Source of the DNA: Candidatus [Bacteroides] periocalifornicus
Lineage (GTDB): Bacteria; Bacteroidota; Bacteroidia; Bacteroidales; CAJPTX01
Assembly: GCA_001421095.1 (NCBI GenBank)
Contig: LIIK01000049.1
Coordinates: 1 to 18,374, forward strand
Direction: 5' to 3'
Length of the DNA: 18,374 nt
Both the position numbers and the translations under genes were made by a program. The notes below the pieces were generated by a model. That model had not been told where the DNA came from and did not search any database. It saw only the letters and a list, made by a program, of their open reading frames with translations. Positions 7,273 to 15,340 of this stretch are shown in pieces. Numbering within the stretch: the first letter of the stretch is position 1; the number at the start of each line of letters is the position of its first letter.

Positions 7273-8871
7273 ATGAAAGCATTATTCTACAGAACTGTAA
7301 TATTGCTGATAGCGTTGGGCATTGCTGATTTTTCGGTCTCTTTCGCCCAAACACCGCAAAAAAGCAAAGTGCCACAAACGCCCACGGTGCGGTATATCAC
7401 CTCGGACCCCGCCACAGGGGCTGTCACTATATACTGGGCTGGGTGTGAGCATGACAATCTCTACCCAGATGCCACTGGCTACCAGGTCTACGTCCGTAGG
7501 CAGAATTCCCTTGGGGACTGGAATAATGACCCAGTAGGGCTGCCGCAGTCGACCACCGTATTCTCATACCAGGATATAGGGGCAGGGGCCAATACTGGGC
7601 CGGTAACCTACACCGTGGCGGCACTAGGGCCCGATGGTGCTAGTCCGCTTGCTCCTTTCCATACTACAGTGTTTCTTAAGGCAACCTATGACACCTGTGC
7701 TGATGAGGTGCGGCTAGAGTGGACACCGTACATCGGCTGGGGCAATAGGGTGAGGAGCTATGAGATTTATAGCGGTGAGAGCCCTATTTGGGGGAATCTT
7801 TCCGTACAGACAACGGTGCCGGGCACGGAGAACAATAAATCGTTTAAAGTTCCGCTGAATAAGAACCTCTACTACTACGTGAAGGCCTATAAGGATGGCG
7901 ATACGGTATCTTCGCGGTCAAATCTTGTGGAGATACGCACGCGCGAGGTACGTGTAGCCCCGAACCTAGGGATTGATACAATACACTGCTTTCCAGATCG
8001 TAACCGTATAACCTACCACATCGATTCACTCTCGAAGGTGAGCTATTTTAGCCTGCTTCGGGCTGATGGTACAAGCGAGGCAGAGATGCGGCGGACGGAA
8101 GTTGAAATTGTGCGGCTTATGCGGGGTGGGGCTGGTGAAACGATTGATACCCAGGGAGGGGGCAACGTAGTGAGTGGCATAAAGCATTACTACTATTTGA
8201 CCGCGGTGGATGGGTGTGGGAAGAACGTTGCACGTTCATTGCTGAAAAGCACCGTAATCGTTCGTGCGAGCAGTGGTAAGGAAGAGAATTCCATAACGTG
8301 GGACGAATTGGAGGTTGTCCAGGGGCATAGGGCGGAGTATAGGGTGTACCGAACTTCAGCAAAGGGTGGAGAACAGGAGGAGAAGGAGATAGCCGTAGTG
8401 CACAGTGGGGCAACCCTTGAATGTTCTGACGATGTCTCAGAGTTCAAGCGTAAGGGCTTTTCAGACCAATTTTGCTACATGGTGAAGGCTTGGGAATTGG
8501 ATGAGCGAGGGCAGCGGACACGTGTGACGATATCAAAACCCACGTGCACGCAGGTTCAGGCAGAGGTGATTCTCCCTACCGCGATATCACCTCGAGAGAC
8601 CGGGCAAACGCAGACATCTCCGAGGAATGTATTTGCCCCCATCAGCACCTTTGCAGCTAATTATAAGTTGCTCATTTACAATCGGGATGGTCGTTTAGTT
8701 TTCAGCGGGCAGAATAGGGGTTGGGATGGTAGATTGAAGGATGGGACTTATGCCCCCGAAGGGGCCTATATCTACCGGGTAGAGCTGATTTCACCAGACC
8801 GCAGCCCGGTGGTGCGTACAGGTTCTTTCATGGTGGTGTACCCTACTACTAGCAATAACGTGCCGCTTTAG
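7273..8871 (+). CDS. Exported multi-FN3-like protein with gliding-motility/T9SS type B C-terminal domain
   Basis: A 532-aa protein probably exported to the cell surface. The N-terminus is a signal peptide (MKALFYRT, a hydrophobic core, then SFAQ with cleavage likely after FA). About four beta-rich, fibronectin-III-like modules follow, with recurring patterns such as ATGYQVYVRR, VRSYEIYSG and AEYRVYRTS. The last ~90 residues resemble the gliding motility-associated/T9SS type B sorting domain: NVFAPIS, YKLLIYNRDGRLVFSG, GWDGR, APEGAYIYRVEL and a final GSFMVVY strand. The usual FTPNGDGLNDVF opening is degenerate. I chose ATG 7273 over 7255/7258 because it starts the signal peptide. It lies 37 bases after the M16 partner and may share its operon. 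The ligand or role is unknown; adhesin or surface scaffold is a guess. Confidence 0.85.
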   Translation: MKALFYRTVILLIALGIADFSVSFAQTPQKSKVPQTPTVRYITSDPATGAVTIYWAGCEHDNLYPDATGYQVYVRRQNSLGDWNNDPVGLPQSTTVFSYQDIGAGANTGPVTYTVAALGPDGASPLAPFHTTVFLKATYDTCADEVRLEWTPYIGWGNRVRSYEIYSGESPIWGNLSVQTTVPGTENNKSFKVPLNKNLYYYVKAYKDGDTVSSRSNLVEIRTREVRVAPNLGIDTIHCFPDRNRITYHIDSLSKVSYFSLLRADGTSEAEMRRTEVEIVRLMRGGAGETIDTQGGGNVVSGIKHYYYLTAVDGCGKNVARSLLKSTVIVRASSGKEENSITWDELEVVQGHRAEYRVYRTSAKGGEQEEKEIAVVHSGATLECSDDVSEFKRKGFSDQFCYMVKAWELDERGQRTRVTISKPTCTQVQAEVILPTAISPRETGQTQTSPRNVFAPISTFAANYKLLIYNRDGRLVFSGQNRGWDGRLKDGTYAPEGAYIYRVELISPDRSPVVRTGSFMVVYPTTSNNVPL

Positions 8872-8876
8872 CGTGT

Positions 8877-8901
8877 AGGGCTCGGTGGGGTTTGCCCTTT
8901 T
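8877..8901 (+). terminator. Possible terminator after the T9SS cargo gene
   Basis: AGGGC (8877-8881) and GCCCT (8894-8898) make a short 5-base-pair stem with a 12-base G/T-rich loop, ending in TTTT. It begins six bases after the stop codon. The stem is short, so this is a tentative call. Confidence 0.35.
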
Positions 8902-9159
8902 GAGAGAGGCGGGAGCTTTACAGCGAGCAATAGTTTAGGGTGAGGCTATCAGTTACGGTTGGCTTGCTGGTTTTCTGGTTTCGGTGGCGAGTGGTAGTTG
9001 TAGCCAGTAGGGTTATGATCTTGCAAGTCAACATGATCTGGTAGCGATGGTGGAGGTGAAGATTGAGTCGTTGCCCAGCATATTGCACGCAGGTATCATA
9101 GTGAAGGTAGGCTGGCGTGGCTCTATTAATCGTGTGTATCTCTTTACCTAAGTAATGCC

Positions 9160-11490
9160 GTGGACAGGGAAAAAGAGGTGCGTAATACCTCGGTAGATCC
9201 TACAGCTTCAGCGTCTCCTGTGGAGGCAGAGGGGGGTGTGCGCCAGGCAAGTACCGTGAGCGAAACGCCACTTGCGGCCAGTTTGGCGATCCCCGATCAG
9301 CCTTTTACGCCAGAGGAGGAGAGAGGGATAGAGGCCGCACTGCGTGATTTGCTGGATACCGCGGCGGCCCGGGGGCGATTCTCAAGAGAGCAGCTGACGC
9401 TGATAAGCCAGGCCTTCGATGTGGCACGCAGGGCGCATGATCGTGTGCGTCGGAAATCGGGTATTCCCTATATATACCACCCGGTAGAGGTGGCCAAAAT
9501 AGTATCGGCTCTGTTGCCGGGCGACGAGATCGCCATTGCGGCCGGACTACTCCATGACGTGGTAGAGGACACCGAGGTTCAGCTCGATGAGATAGCGCAG
9601 GAGTTCGGCACGGAGGTGGCGAATGTGGTTGATGGGCTTACCAAGATCGCAGGGCTTAGCGAGAAAGGTGAATCACTCCAGCTAGAGAACTACATGAAGC
9701 TCCTGAGCGCTATGGACAGCGATGTTCGGGTGGTGTATGTGAAGCTGGCAGATCGGCTGCATAACATGCGCACCCTAGAATCGATGCCCGACGATAAAAA
9801 ACGTAAAATCACTAGCGAGACGAACTTTATCTATGCGCCGCTGGCTGAGCGCTTAGGGCTATATTCTATACGGGACGATCTGCTCGACCTCTGCCTGCTG
9901 CACGAGCGGCCAGAGCAATACCGTTCGATTGAGGAAAAGCTGAGCCAGAGTGGGAAGGCCAATGAGGATCGGATTCGTGAGCTAAGCCAACCAATAGCCA
10001 AGTATCTGAAGCAGTACGGGCTAGTGCCGCAGATTACGAGTAGGGCTAAAGCCATAAGCTCCATCTACCGGAAGATGGAGAAGAAGCATATCCCCTTTGA
10101 GGAGGTATATGATGTTATGGCTATGCGCGTTGTATTTACCCCTCGCCCGGGTATCCCTGAGCGCACCCAGTGCTGGTTTATTTACCAGCTTATCACCGAC
10201 CTTTACACGGTAATGCCAGAGCGCACCCGCGATTGGGTAACAAGCCCTAAAACGAGTGGCTATGAGGCCCTCCACTGCACAATACTCACCAAAGAGGGCA
10301 GCTGGCTTGAAGTACAGATTCGCACCGAGCGGATGAACCGTATAGCCGAGGAGGGGAATGCTGCGCACTGGCGCTATAAGGAGGGGGTGCGTGCCGAACA
10401 GCCAGGGATGAATCCAAGAGAGTTCATAGAATCGTTTCGGAACAATGTGCTCTCAAATCAGATTGTGGTTCTAGATCGTAAGAATCGCAAGCATACGTTG
10501 CCTCGCAATGCCACGGTGCTGGATTTTGCCTATGATATAGCCGAATCGTTGGGTAATAATTCGCTCGGTGCCCTTTTGAATGGCGAGCTGATCAATCTTG
10601 ACCACCCGCTTCGGGGGGGCGAGAAAGTAGAGATCATAGATGCTCCGTCTCAACGCCCCTCGCCCAAATGGCTCGATTTTGTGCGTACCACAAAAGCTAG
10701 CGAGGCCATTACTCGGAGTCTTAGAGCACAAGCCAAGGCTCTCATGGACAATGGGATGCTAGTATTCTCCAGCATAGCTAAAAAGGCAGGCTATACGCTC
10801 TATAGGAATGACTTTGCCCCATTACTGCGAGCGTTTGACTTGGTAGACCTCCGCGATCTTTACACTGGATTGGCCGATGGTCTTGTGAACTTCTCGGCAT
10901 TGCAGCGATGGCTTTGGTGGAGGAAGTGGGCGCATCGGCTGGGAATAGTGCCGCGTAGAGGTGTTGCACTCGAGAGCCCTCCGCTAGATAGTGAGCTGGC
11001 ACTACCCACGCCCCGGGTAGCAGAGAGCTCTGGGCGTAAGAAATGGGACCAGGCCACCTTTCAGCAAGTGCCGTGCTGCTACGCGCTCCCGGGCGATGAG
11101 CTTCTGCTATTCAAGGCAGAAGGAGGGCAGGTGTATGCCCATAGAGTAACGTGCCCAGAGGCTATCCGCTTGGGCGCGCAGCGTGGGAATCGTGTTGGGG
11201 CTTCAACTTGGGAACCTAGCGATGCGCGGCTTTACGCCTCGTACCTTTTTATCTCTGGTGAAGATCGGGTGAAGCTCCTGGCAGATATCTTCGCTGCGCT
11301 TGCCCGTAACGATCAGCGGGTGGATATTACACGGGTGAATCTTACCAGTCGGGATAAGGTTTTTAAGGGGGTTTTGTCTGTGAAAGTGAAGGGGCTAGCC
11401 GATCTTAATGCCGACATAGAGCAGGTGCTGCAGGTGCCGGGCGTCCGTCGGCTTTACCGCTTGAGTGGAGGGGAACATTCACAAGATTAG
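9160..11490 (+). CDS. Bifunctional (p)ppGpp synthetase/hydrolase, Rel (RelA/SpoT homologue)
   Basis: A 776-aa cytosolic stringent-response enzyme that makes and degrades (p)ppGpp. The HD hydrolase is intact: H107 in YIYHP, H132-D133 and E136-D137 in LLHDVVEDT, and D198/N202 in KLADRLHNMRT. The synthetase has SRAKAISSIYRKMEKK, the R-T-R-D motif (355-358, the basic type seen in bifunctional enzymes rather than the acidic type of RelA), YEALH (368-372) and EVQIRT with catalytic E384. Then come TGS (about 433-500), a zinc-finger-like domain with C639-C640, H661 and C665, and a C-terminal ACT domain (about 690-770). GTG 9160 is the first start and no in-frame Met occurs until well inside the HD domain. 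The first ~50 residues are a low-complexity extension. It appears to be transcribed alone. Confidence 0.96.
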   Translation: MDREKEVRNTSVDPTASASPVEAEGGVRQASTVSETPLAASLAIPDQPFTPEEERGIEAALRDLLDTAAARGRFSREQLTLISQAFDVARRAHDRVRRKSGIPYIYHPVEVAKIVSALLPGDEIAIAAGLLHDVVEDTEVQLDEIAQEFGTEVANVVDGLTKIAGLSEKGESLQLENYMKLLSAMDSDVRVVYVKLADRLHNMRTLESMPDDKKRKITSETNFIYAPLAERLGLYSIRDDLLDLCLLHERPEQYRSIEEKLSQSGKANEDRIRELSQPIAKYLKQYGLVPQITSRAKAISSIYRKMEKKHIPFEEVYDVMAMRVVFTPRPGIPERTQCWFIYQLITDLYTVMPERTRDWVTSPKTSGYEALHCTILTKEGSWLEVQIRTERMNRIAEEGNAAHWRYKEGVRAEQPGMNPREFIESFRNNVLSNQIVVLDRKNRKHTLPRNATVLDFAYDIAESLGNNSLGALLNGELINLDHPLRGGEKVEIIDAPSQRPSPKWLDFVRTTKASEAITRSLRAQAKALMDNGMLVFSSIAKKAGYTLYRNDFAPLLRAFDLVDLRDLYTGLADGLVNFSALQRWLWWRKWAHRLGIVPRRGVALESPPLDSELALPTPRVAESSGRKKWDQATFQQVPCCYALPGDELLLFKAEGGQVYAHRVTCPEAIRLGAQRGNRVGASTWEPSDARLYASYLFISGEDRVKLLADIFAALARNDQRVDITRVNLTSRDKVFKGVLSVKVKGLADLNADIEQVLQVPGVRRLYRLSGGEHSQD

Positions 11491-11549
11491 CGGGATGCCC
11501 AGGAGGGAGTGCGCTGGGTGGAGGGCATGGAAGAATCCTATAGAAGAAC

Positions 11550-11581
11550 GGGGATGTCTTATTTGGGTATCCTCTTTTTTT
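11550..11581 (+). terminator. Probable terminator of the rel gene
   Basis: GGGGAT (11550-11555) pairs with ATCCTC (11569-11574, one G-T pair) across a 13-base loop and is followed by seven T residues (11575-11581). It begins 60 bases after the rel stop codon. Confidence 0.5.
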
Positions 11582-11599
11582 GTGAAATCTAGTATTCGT

Positions 11600-11630
11600 T
11601 TTGCTGAATTGTTGCTACAGGCTATTTTTG
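11600..11630 (+). promoter_or_regulatory. Strong Bacteroidota promoter upstream of the His/Cys-rich gene
   Basis: TTTG (11600-11603), exactly 19 bases, then TATTTTTG (11623-11630) matches the full -33/-7 consensus, the best in the window. It would give a leader of about 110 bases. A second weaker -7-like box, TAACTTCG, lies at 11739-11746, only five bases before the ATG. The leader also holds an imperfect inverted repeat around GTAAG and CTTAC (about 11643-11676) that could be an operator. Confidence 0.7.
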
Positions 11631-11750
11631 CCCTATAATGGTGTAAGTAGCTGTTTCACAATAATGAATAGCTTACGTTAGGTGTAGAGTGCGGAAGGTG
11701 TAGCAGGGTAGAATGGTTAAAACGAATGTAAAATACGCTAACTTCGCGGC

Positions 11751-12122
11751 ATGAAGGATGCGAGGAGATATGCGGTTAGTGCGGCTATAAGCTCGCTATT
11801 CCTAGGCATTGCGCTGTGTATGGTGGCCAATTTTGTCCTCTATACGCATACGCATATCACCAAGCATGGGCAGCTCATTACGCATGCACACCCCTTTGCT
11901 AAGGATGCGCAGGGCAATCCGATAGAGGAGGGGGAGGATTCAGATACCGCCTCGTTCCTAATCAATGCCCTCCAGACGCTGGTTCTCTTAGAGCCCTATA
12001 AGCCACTCTTATCCAGCTGTGTGCGTTGGGTAGAGCGCCCCCTGCCTTGGAGCGAAGGGGATGAGTGCTTGGGCTACACCTGCGGGGTAGCGTGCCGTGC
12101 ACCACCTGCTCTGGCAGCTTAG
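11751..12122 (+). CDS. Small membrane-anchored His/Cys-rich protein, putative metal-binding
   Basis: A 123-aa protein. Residues about 8-28 form one hydrophobic segment (SAAISSLFLGIALCMVANFV), an uncleaved anchor or signal sequence. Just after it is YTHTHITKHGQLITHAHPF, where HTH, KHG and HAHP give five closely spaced histidines likely to face the periplasm. The C-terminus has four cysteines (SSCVRW, ECLGYTCGVAC) and ends CRAPPALAA. The HxH...HxHP pattern recalls small proteins I associate with TonB-dependent receptor genes in Bacteroidota, but I cannot assign a named family. Zn, Cu or another soft metal is a plausible ligand (inference). It precedes the TonB receptor by 331 bases on the same strand and has its own strong promoter. 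Confidence 0.75.
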   Translation: MKDARRYAVSAAISSLFLGIALCMVANFVLYTHTHITKHGQLITHAHPFAKDAQGNPIEEGEDSDTASFLINALQTLVLLEPYKPLLSSCVRWVERPLPWSEGDECLGYTCGVACRAPPALAA

Positions 12123-12453
12123 GGAGCTTGGCCTATTTAATCCACAGGGGGGAGTACACCCATTCTACTTAGGCTATACATGGCTAGAGGGATTACTCTG
12201 CCCGTTGGCCACTAGTAAGCAGTGAGCCTACTGTATCCAGATTCCATGGGCGTAGAGTTCTTGAGCAGGAGGCGGAGACTCTCTCAGGTAGGTGGCTAGC
12301 TTATGGGGGTAGAGTATCTGTACGGTACGGCTGCCAACTATAGCCAGTAGGAGATTGCATTTCTGGATAGTGGGTCAAAACGTAGAGTTCCCCTGTTTCC
12401 TTCCCCATTCGATTTTCGGTTCAATTGTGTGTGTAATTCTATTGATTGCAGTC
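12123..12453. other. Intergenic leader upstream of the TonB receptor
   Basis: No gene is seen. An open frame with a TTG at 12355 only extends the receptor frame upstream with a non-homologous leader. No exact TAnnTTTG box is found, so the receptor may be read from the promoter at 11600-11630. Bases about 12309-12360 bear a loose resemblance to the 3' half of a cobalamin riboswitch (TACGG, GCCAACT, then AGCCAGTAGGAGATTGC), but key positions deviate and I do not call it. A short imperfect inverted repeat, GGCCACT with AGTGAGCC, lies at about 12209-12227. Confidence 0.4.
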
Positions 12454-14925
12454 ATGAATATTAAGATGATTTTCAAGTGGCTCGTAGTGAGTACCACGTT
12501 GATTCTAGTATCATTTTGCGCAGTGGCAGTTCCCAGTAGGGCAAAGACGGGCGCGCACGTCACGGGGCATGTGTCATGCAACGGGCGAATGCTTTCCTTT
12601 GTTACCATTACCGTTCGGGGGACTACTATCGGCACAGCCACCGATGGGCAGGGCTACTACCGTCTGCCAGACTTGCCGCTGGGTGAGCAGACCATAGTGG
12701 CCAACAGCATTGGGTATCGCATTGCTACCAAGCAAGTGACCACTAAGCCGAATGAGAGTGTAGTGCTTGATTTTGAGCTTGAAGAGGATCTCCTGAATGT
12801 GGATGCCGTGGTGGTAACGGGCGATAAAGATGCCATAAGTCGTAGGGAGGCCTCTACCATCGTGAACTCGGTAACCCCGAAGCTCATGGTGCAGAACAAT
12901 GCTCGTTCTATAAGCGAGGGACTCCCCTATATTCCAGGGGTTCGTATGGAGAATAACTGCCAGAATTGCGGTTTCAACCAGGTGCGCCTCAATGGTATGG
13001 AGGGTGAGTACACCCAGACTCTTGTCGATGGGCATCCTATTTTCAGCGGGCTCATGGGCGTCTATGGGCTGGAGTTCATCCCTGCCAACATGATAGAGCG
13101 GATAGAGGTGCAGCGAGGTGGGGGAAGTGCCCTCTACGGTAGCAATGCCGTGGCGGGAACCGTTAACCTTATTCTGCAAGACCCCATGGTCAACACTTTC
13201 CAGGCCGGTTTTAATACCGATTTCATCGGCGTTGGCATACGGGGGACAGGAGGCGTGAAGCCAGACTACAGTGCATCGTTCAACTCCTCAAACGTTACTG
13301 ACAACAATAAGGCTGGCATTGCGGTCTATGGCAATGTGCGGTATCGGACACCGTTCGACCTCAATAATGACGGTTACTCCGAGTTGCCCCGCCTCAAGAA
13401 TGCCACCGTGGGTACTCGGCTTTTCCATCGTATTGGCGATAGGGGTAAACTTTCACTTTCCTACTTCCATATTACCGAAGAGCGGCGTGGGGGCAATCGG
13501 TTCGACCGTCCCTACCATGAGGCCAATGTGGCAGAAGCGCCCCACCACAATGTTAATGTTCCCTCGTTGGTCTACACCCAGATGCTGCGCGAGAGCGATC
13601 TTCTCACCCTCAATGCCTCTTTCCAGCATGTGGATCGTGAATCCTACTACGGCGGTAAGGCTAACGGTAAGGATGCGCACCCCCTCAAAGATTACGGACT
13701 AACCACCGACCTTTCGTACAATTTTGGCGCGCAGTACGCAGCCCACTTCACGCAGAGCACTCTCATTGGAGGCGTTGATTTTACGGGCGAGCGGCTCAAA
13801 GACATCAAGCCGGGCTATACAGACTATTCTACCGCCCCCATCCTGAAGGATAAGAATGGAAACGATAGTCTGGCCGTAGATCAGGCAAAGGAAATAGAGA
13901 GCCTCACGGTGGCCAATCAGGTTACGACCACGGTGGGTGCATTCGCGCAGTACAGCCACCATATTGGGTGGGCTACCCTAACGGGAGGTTTCCGTATCGA
14001 CCGCTACTCTGTAGAGGATCTCGCCTCTAAGACGGGATTCCACAATACTGGCATTGTGCCCGTGCCTCGGGTTTCCATTCTGCTGTCGCCCATTCCTGAG
14101 CTGCAGCTACGAGCCAACTATTCGATGGGTTACCGTAAACCCCAGATGTACAATGAGGAGCTGCATGTAGAGGTAGCTGGTGCCAAGCAGATAGTGCAAC
14201 GGGTAGCTAGTGACTTACGGCGTGAGACTAGCCACAGCGCCATGCTCTCGGCAGACTATAATCGGCAGTTCCACCACCTCGCATTGGGCGTGCTGGCCGA
14301 GGGTTTCTACACCCGGCTTAAGGATGCCTTCATCAACAAGCGCCATGATGCTGACGAAGAGGGCACTGTGCTGCTAGAGCGGATGAACTTTGCCGATGGT
14401 GCAACAATCTATGGCGTAAACCTCGAGGTGAATGTGGCGCCTAGTCGTGATCTGGCCTTTAAGCTTGGTGGTACGTTCCAGAAGAGCCAGTACGCCAAGG
14501 ATGTACCTGAGGATCTGAACAGTGGGAGGCGAGATTTTCTCCGCACCCCTTCGTTATACGGATTCCTGCTGGGCGACTGGAAAATAGGGGCAGGCTTCAA
14601 GCTCAATGCAAGCTTCAATCTCACAGGCCCTATGGATGTGGTGTACGAGGGCAAAAAGGCTCGCAATGAAGAGGAACGGAAGGAGATCGAGGAAAATGAT
14701 TTTTCTATCCGACGCACCCCGTCATTCTTCGATCTTGGCGCAAAGCTCAGCTACACCTTCAATGTTTTTGGTGTCGACCTCACGCTCTACACTGGCGTGC
14801 GCAATGTGCTTAATTCTTTCCAGGAGGACTTCGAGGTGGGAGCAGAGCGCGCCTCAAGCTATGTGTATGGCCCTATGCTGCCGCGCACGGTCTACTGCGG
14901 TCTCACTATGGGCAATATCTTCTAA
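12454..14925 (+). CDS. TonB-dependent outer-membrane receptor with CxxC in the plug (putative metal/metal-complex uptake)
   Basis: An 823-aa outer-membrane transporter. In order: signal peptide (1 to about 30), CarboxypepD_reg-like beta domain (about 36-112, with GRMLSFVTITVRGTTIGTAT and DGQGYYRLPDLPLGE), a TonB-box-like VDAVVVTG (116-123), the plug domain (about 135-250, with GLPYIPGVR and IERIEVQRGGGSALYGSNAVAGTVNLI), then a beta barrel ending in GNIF with the typical terminal aromatic. The plug carries C169-x-x-C172 in ENNCQNCGFNQVRLNG, an unusual cysteine pair that recurs in one Bacteroidota receptor subfamily. ATG 12454 is preferred because it gives a clean signal peptide; 12466 is an alternative. 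The His/Cys-rich gene upstream suggests metal uptake (inference). No SusD-like partner is present, so it is not a glycan-type SusCD pair. Confidence 0.93.
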   Translation: MNIKMIFKWLVVSTTLILVSFCAVAVPSRAKTGAHVTGHVSCNGRMLSFVTITVRGTTIGTATDGQGYYRLPDLPLGEQTIVANSIGYRIATKQVTTKPNESVVLDFELEEDLLNVDAVVVTGDKDAISRREASTIVNSVTPKLMVQNNARSISEGLPYIPGVRMENNCQNCGFNQVRLNGMEGEYTQTLVDGHPIFSGLMGVYGLEFIPANMIERIEVQRGGGSALYGSNAVAGTVNLILQDPMVNTFQAGFNTDFIGVGIRGTGGVKPDYSASFNSSNVTDNNKAGIAVYGNVRYRTPFDLNNDGYSELPRLKNATVGTRLFHRIGDRGKLSLSYFHITEERRGGNRFDRPYHEANVAEAPHHNVNVPSLVYTQMLRESDLLTLNASFQHVDRESYYGGKANGKDAHPLKDYGLTTDLSYNFGAQYAAHFTQSTLIGGVDFTGERLKDIKPGYTDYSTAPILKDKNGNDSLAVDQAKEIESLTVANQVTTTVGAFAQYSHHIGWATLTGGFRIDRYSVEDLASKTGFHNTGIVPVPRVSILLSPIPELQLRANYSMGYRKPQMYNEELHVEVAGAKQIVQRVASDLRRETSHSAMLSADYNRQFHHLALGVLAEGFYTRLKDAFINKRHDADEEGTVLLERMNFADGATIYGVNLEVNVAPSRDLAFKLGGTFQKSQYAKDVPEDLNSGRRDFLRTPSLYGFLLGDWKIGAGFKLNASFNLTGPMDVVYEGKKARNEEERKEIEENDFSIRRTPSFFDLGAKLSYTFNVFGVDLTLYTGVRNVLNSFQEDFEVGAERASSYVYGPMLPRTVYCGLTMGNIF

Positions 14926-15340
14926 AGGCTAATTGCTAAGAGGAAGGTGATCTATTCCTATAATGTGTAGGATTACAGTAGATTAAGGAGAGTTTGGGCA
15001 TCTTCCGTAGGCCTCTATAAAAGGGGGAGATATCCTTTAGAATTTTGGATATACGCAGAAGGCGGGCTGGTGGTAAAACCATCAGCCCGCCTTTGTATCC
15101 ATCTAGTAGAGCCAGCATCCCCCCTCTTTCTGGGAACAGAAATGTCCCCTGAATATTGCTGCTGCATGCCGTGGAGTTAGGCACTCCGGCCATTGTGGGA
15201 AATCTACCCCGAAACCTCCATGCGCAGCAACGAAGCTAGCTAACAGCAGGAATTGCGTATGGAGGTATTTTGGGCGAGGTTGCTGGCGATGCGTGGAGGC
15301 AGCGGTGCGCAATCAGGATTTTACGCCGTTCTCGTCTGTG
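14926..15340. other. Convergent intergenic region between receptor and response regulator
   Basis: No credible gene. It contains the strong hairpin at 15059-15096 and, at 15214-15225 and 15255-15266, 12-base inverted arms (ACCTCCATGCGC with GCGTATGGAGGT, 11 of 12 complementary plus a G-T) separated by 29 bases. Two minus-strand open frames across it carry no recognisable domain. Confidence 0.5.
15059..15096. terminator. Strong terminator hairpin between convergent genes
   Basis: A 16-base-pair stem (AAGGCGGGCTGGTGGT at 15059-15074 with its complement at 15078-15093, one G-T pair) encloses a 3-base AAA loop. TTT followed by GTAT comes after it on the + strand. It lies 134 bases past the receptor stop and between convergent genes. 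The + strand T-run is better than the minus-strand one, so it mainly serves the receptor. Confidence 0.75.

Noticed and set aside
9001..12351. The 11-mer TAGCCAGTAGG occurs in two intergenic regions (9001-9011 and 12341-12351)
   Set aside because: Many chance 11-base matches are expected in 18 kb, and the flanks do not extend the identity.
12355..12453. N-terminal extension of the TonB receptor from TTG 12355
   Set aside because: The extension places a second hydrophobic stretch before the real signal peptide and has no receptor-like sequence.
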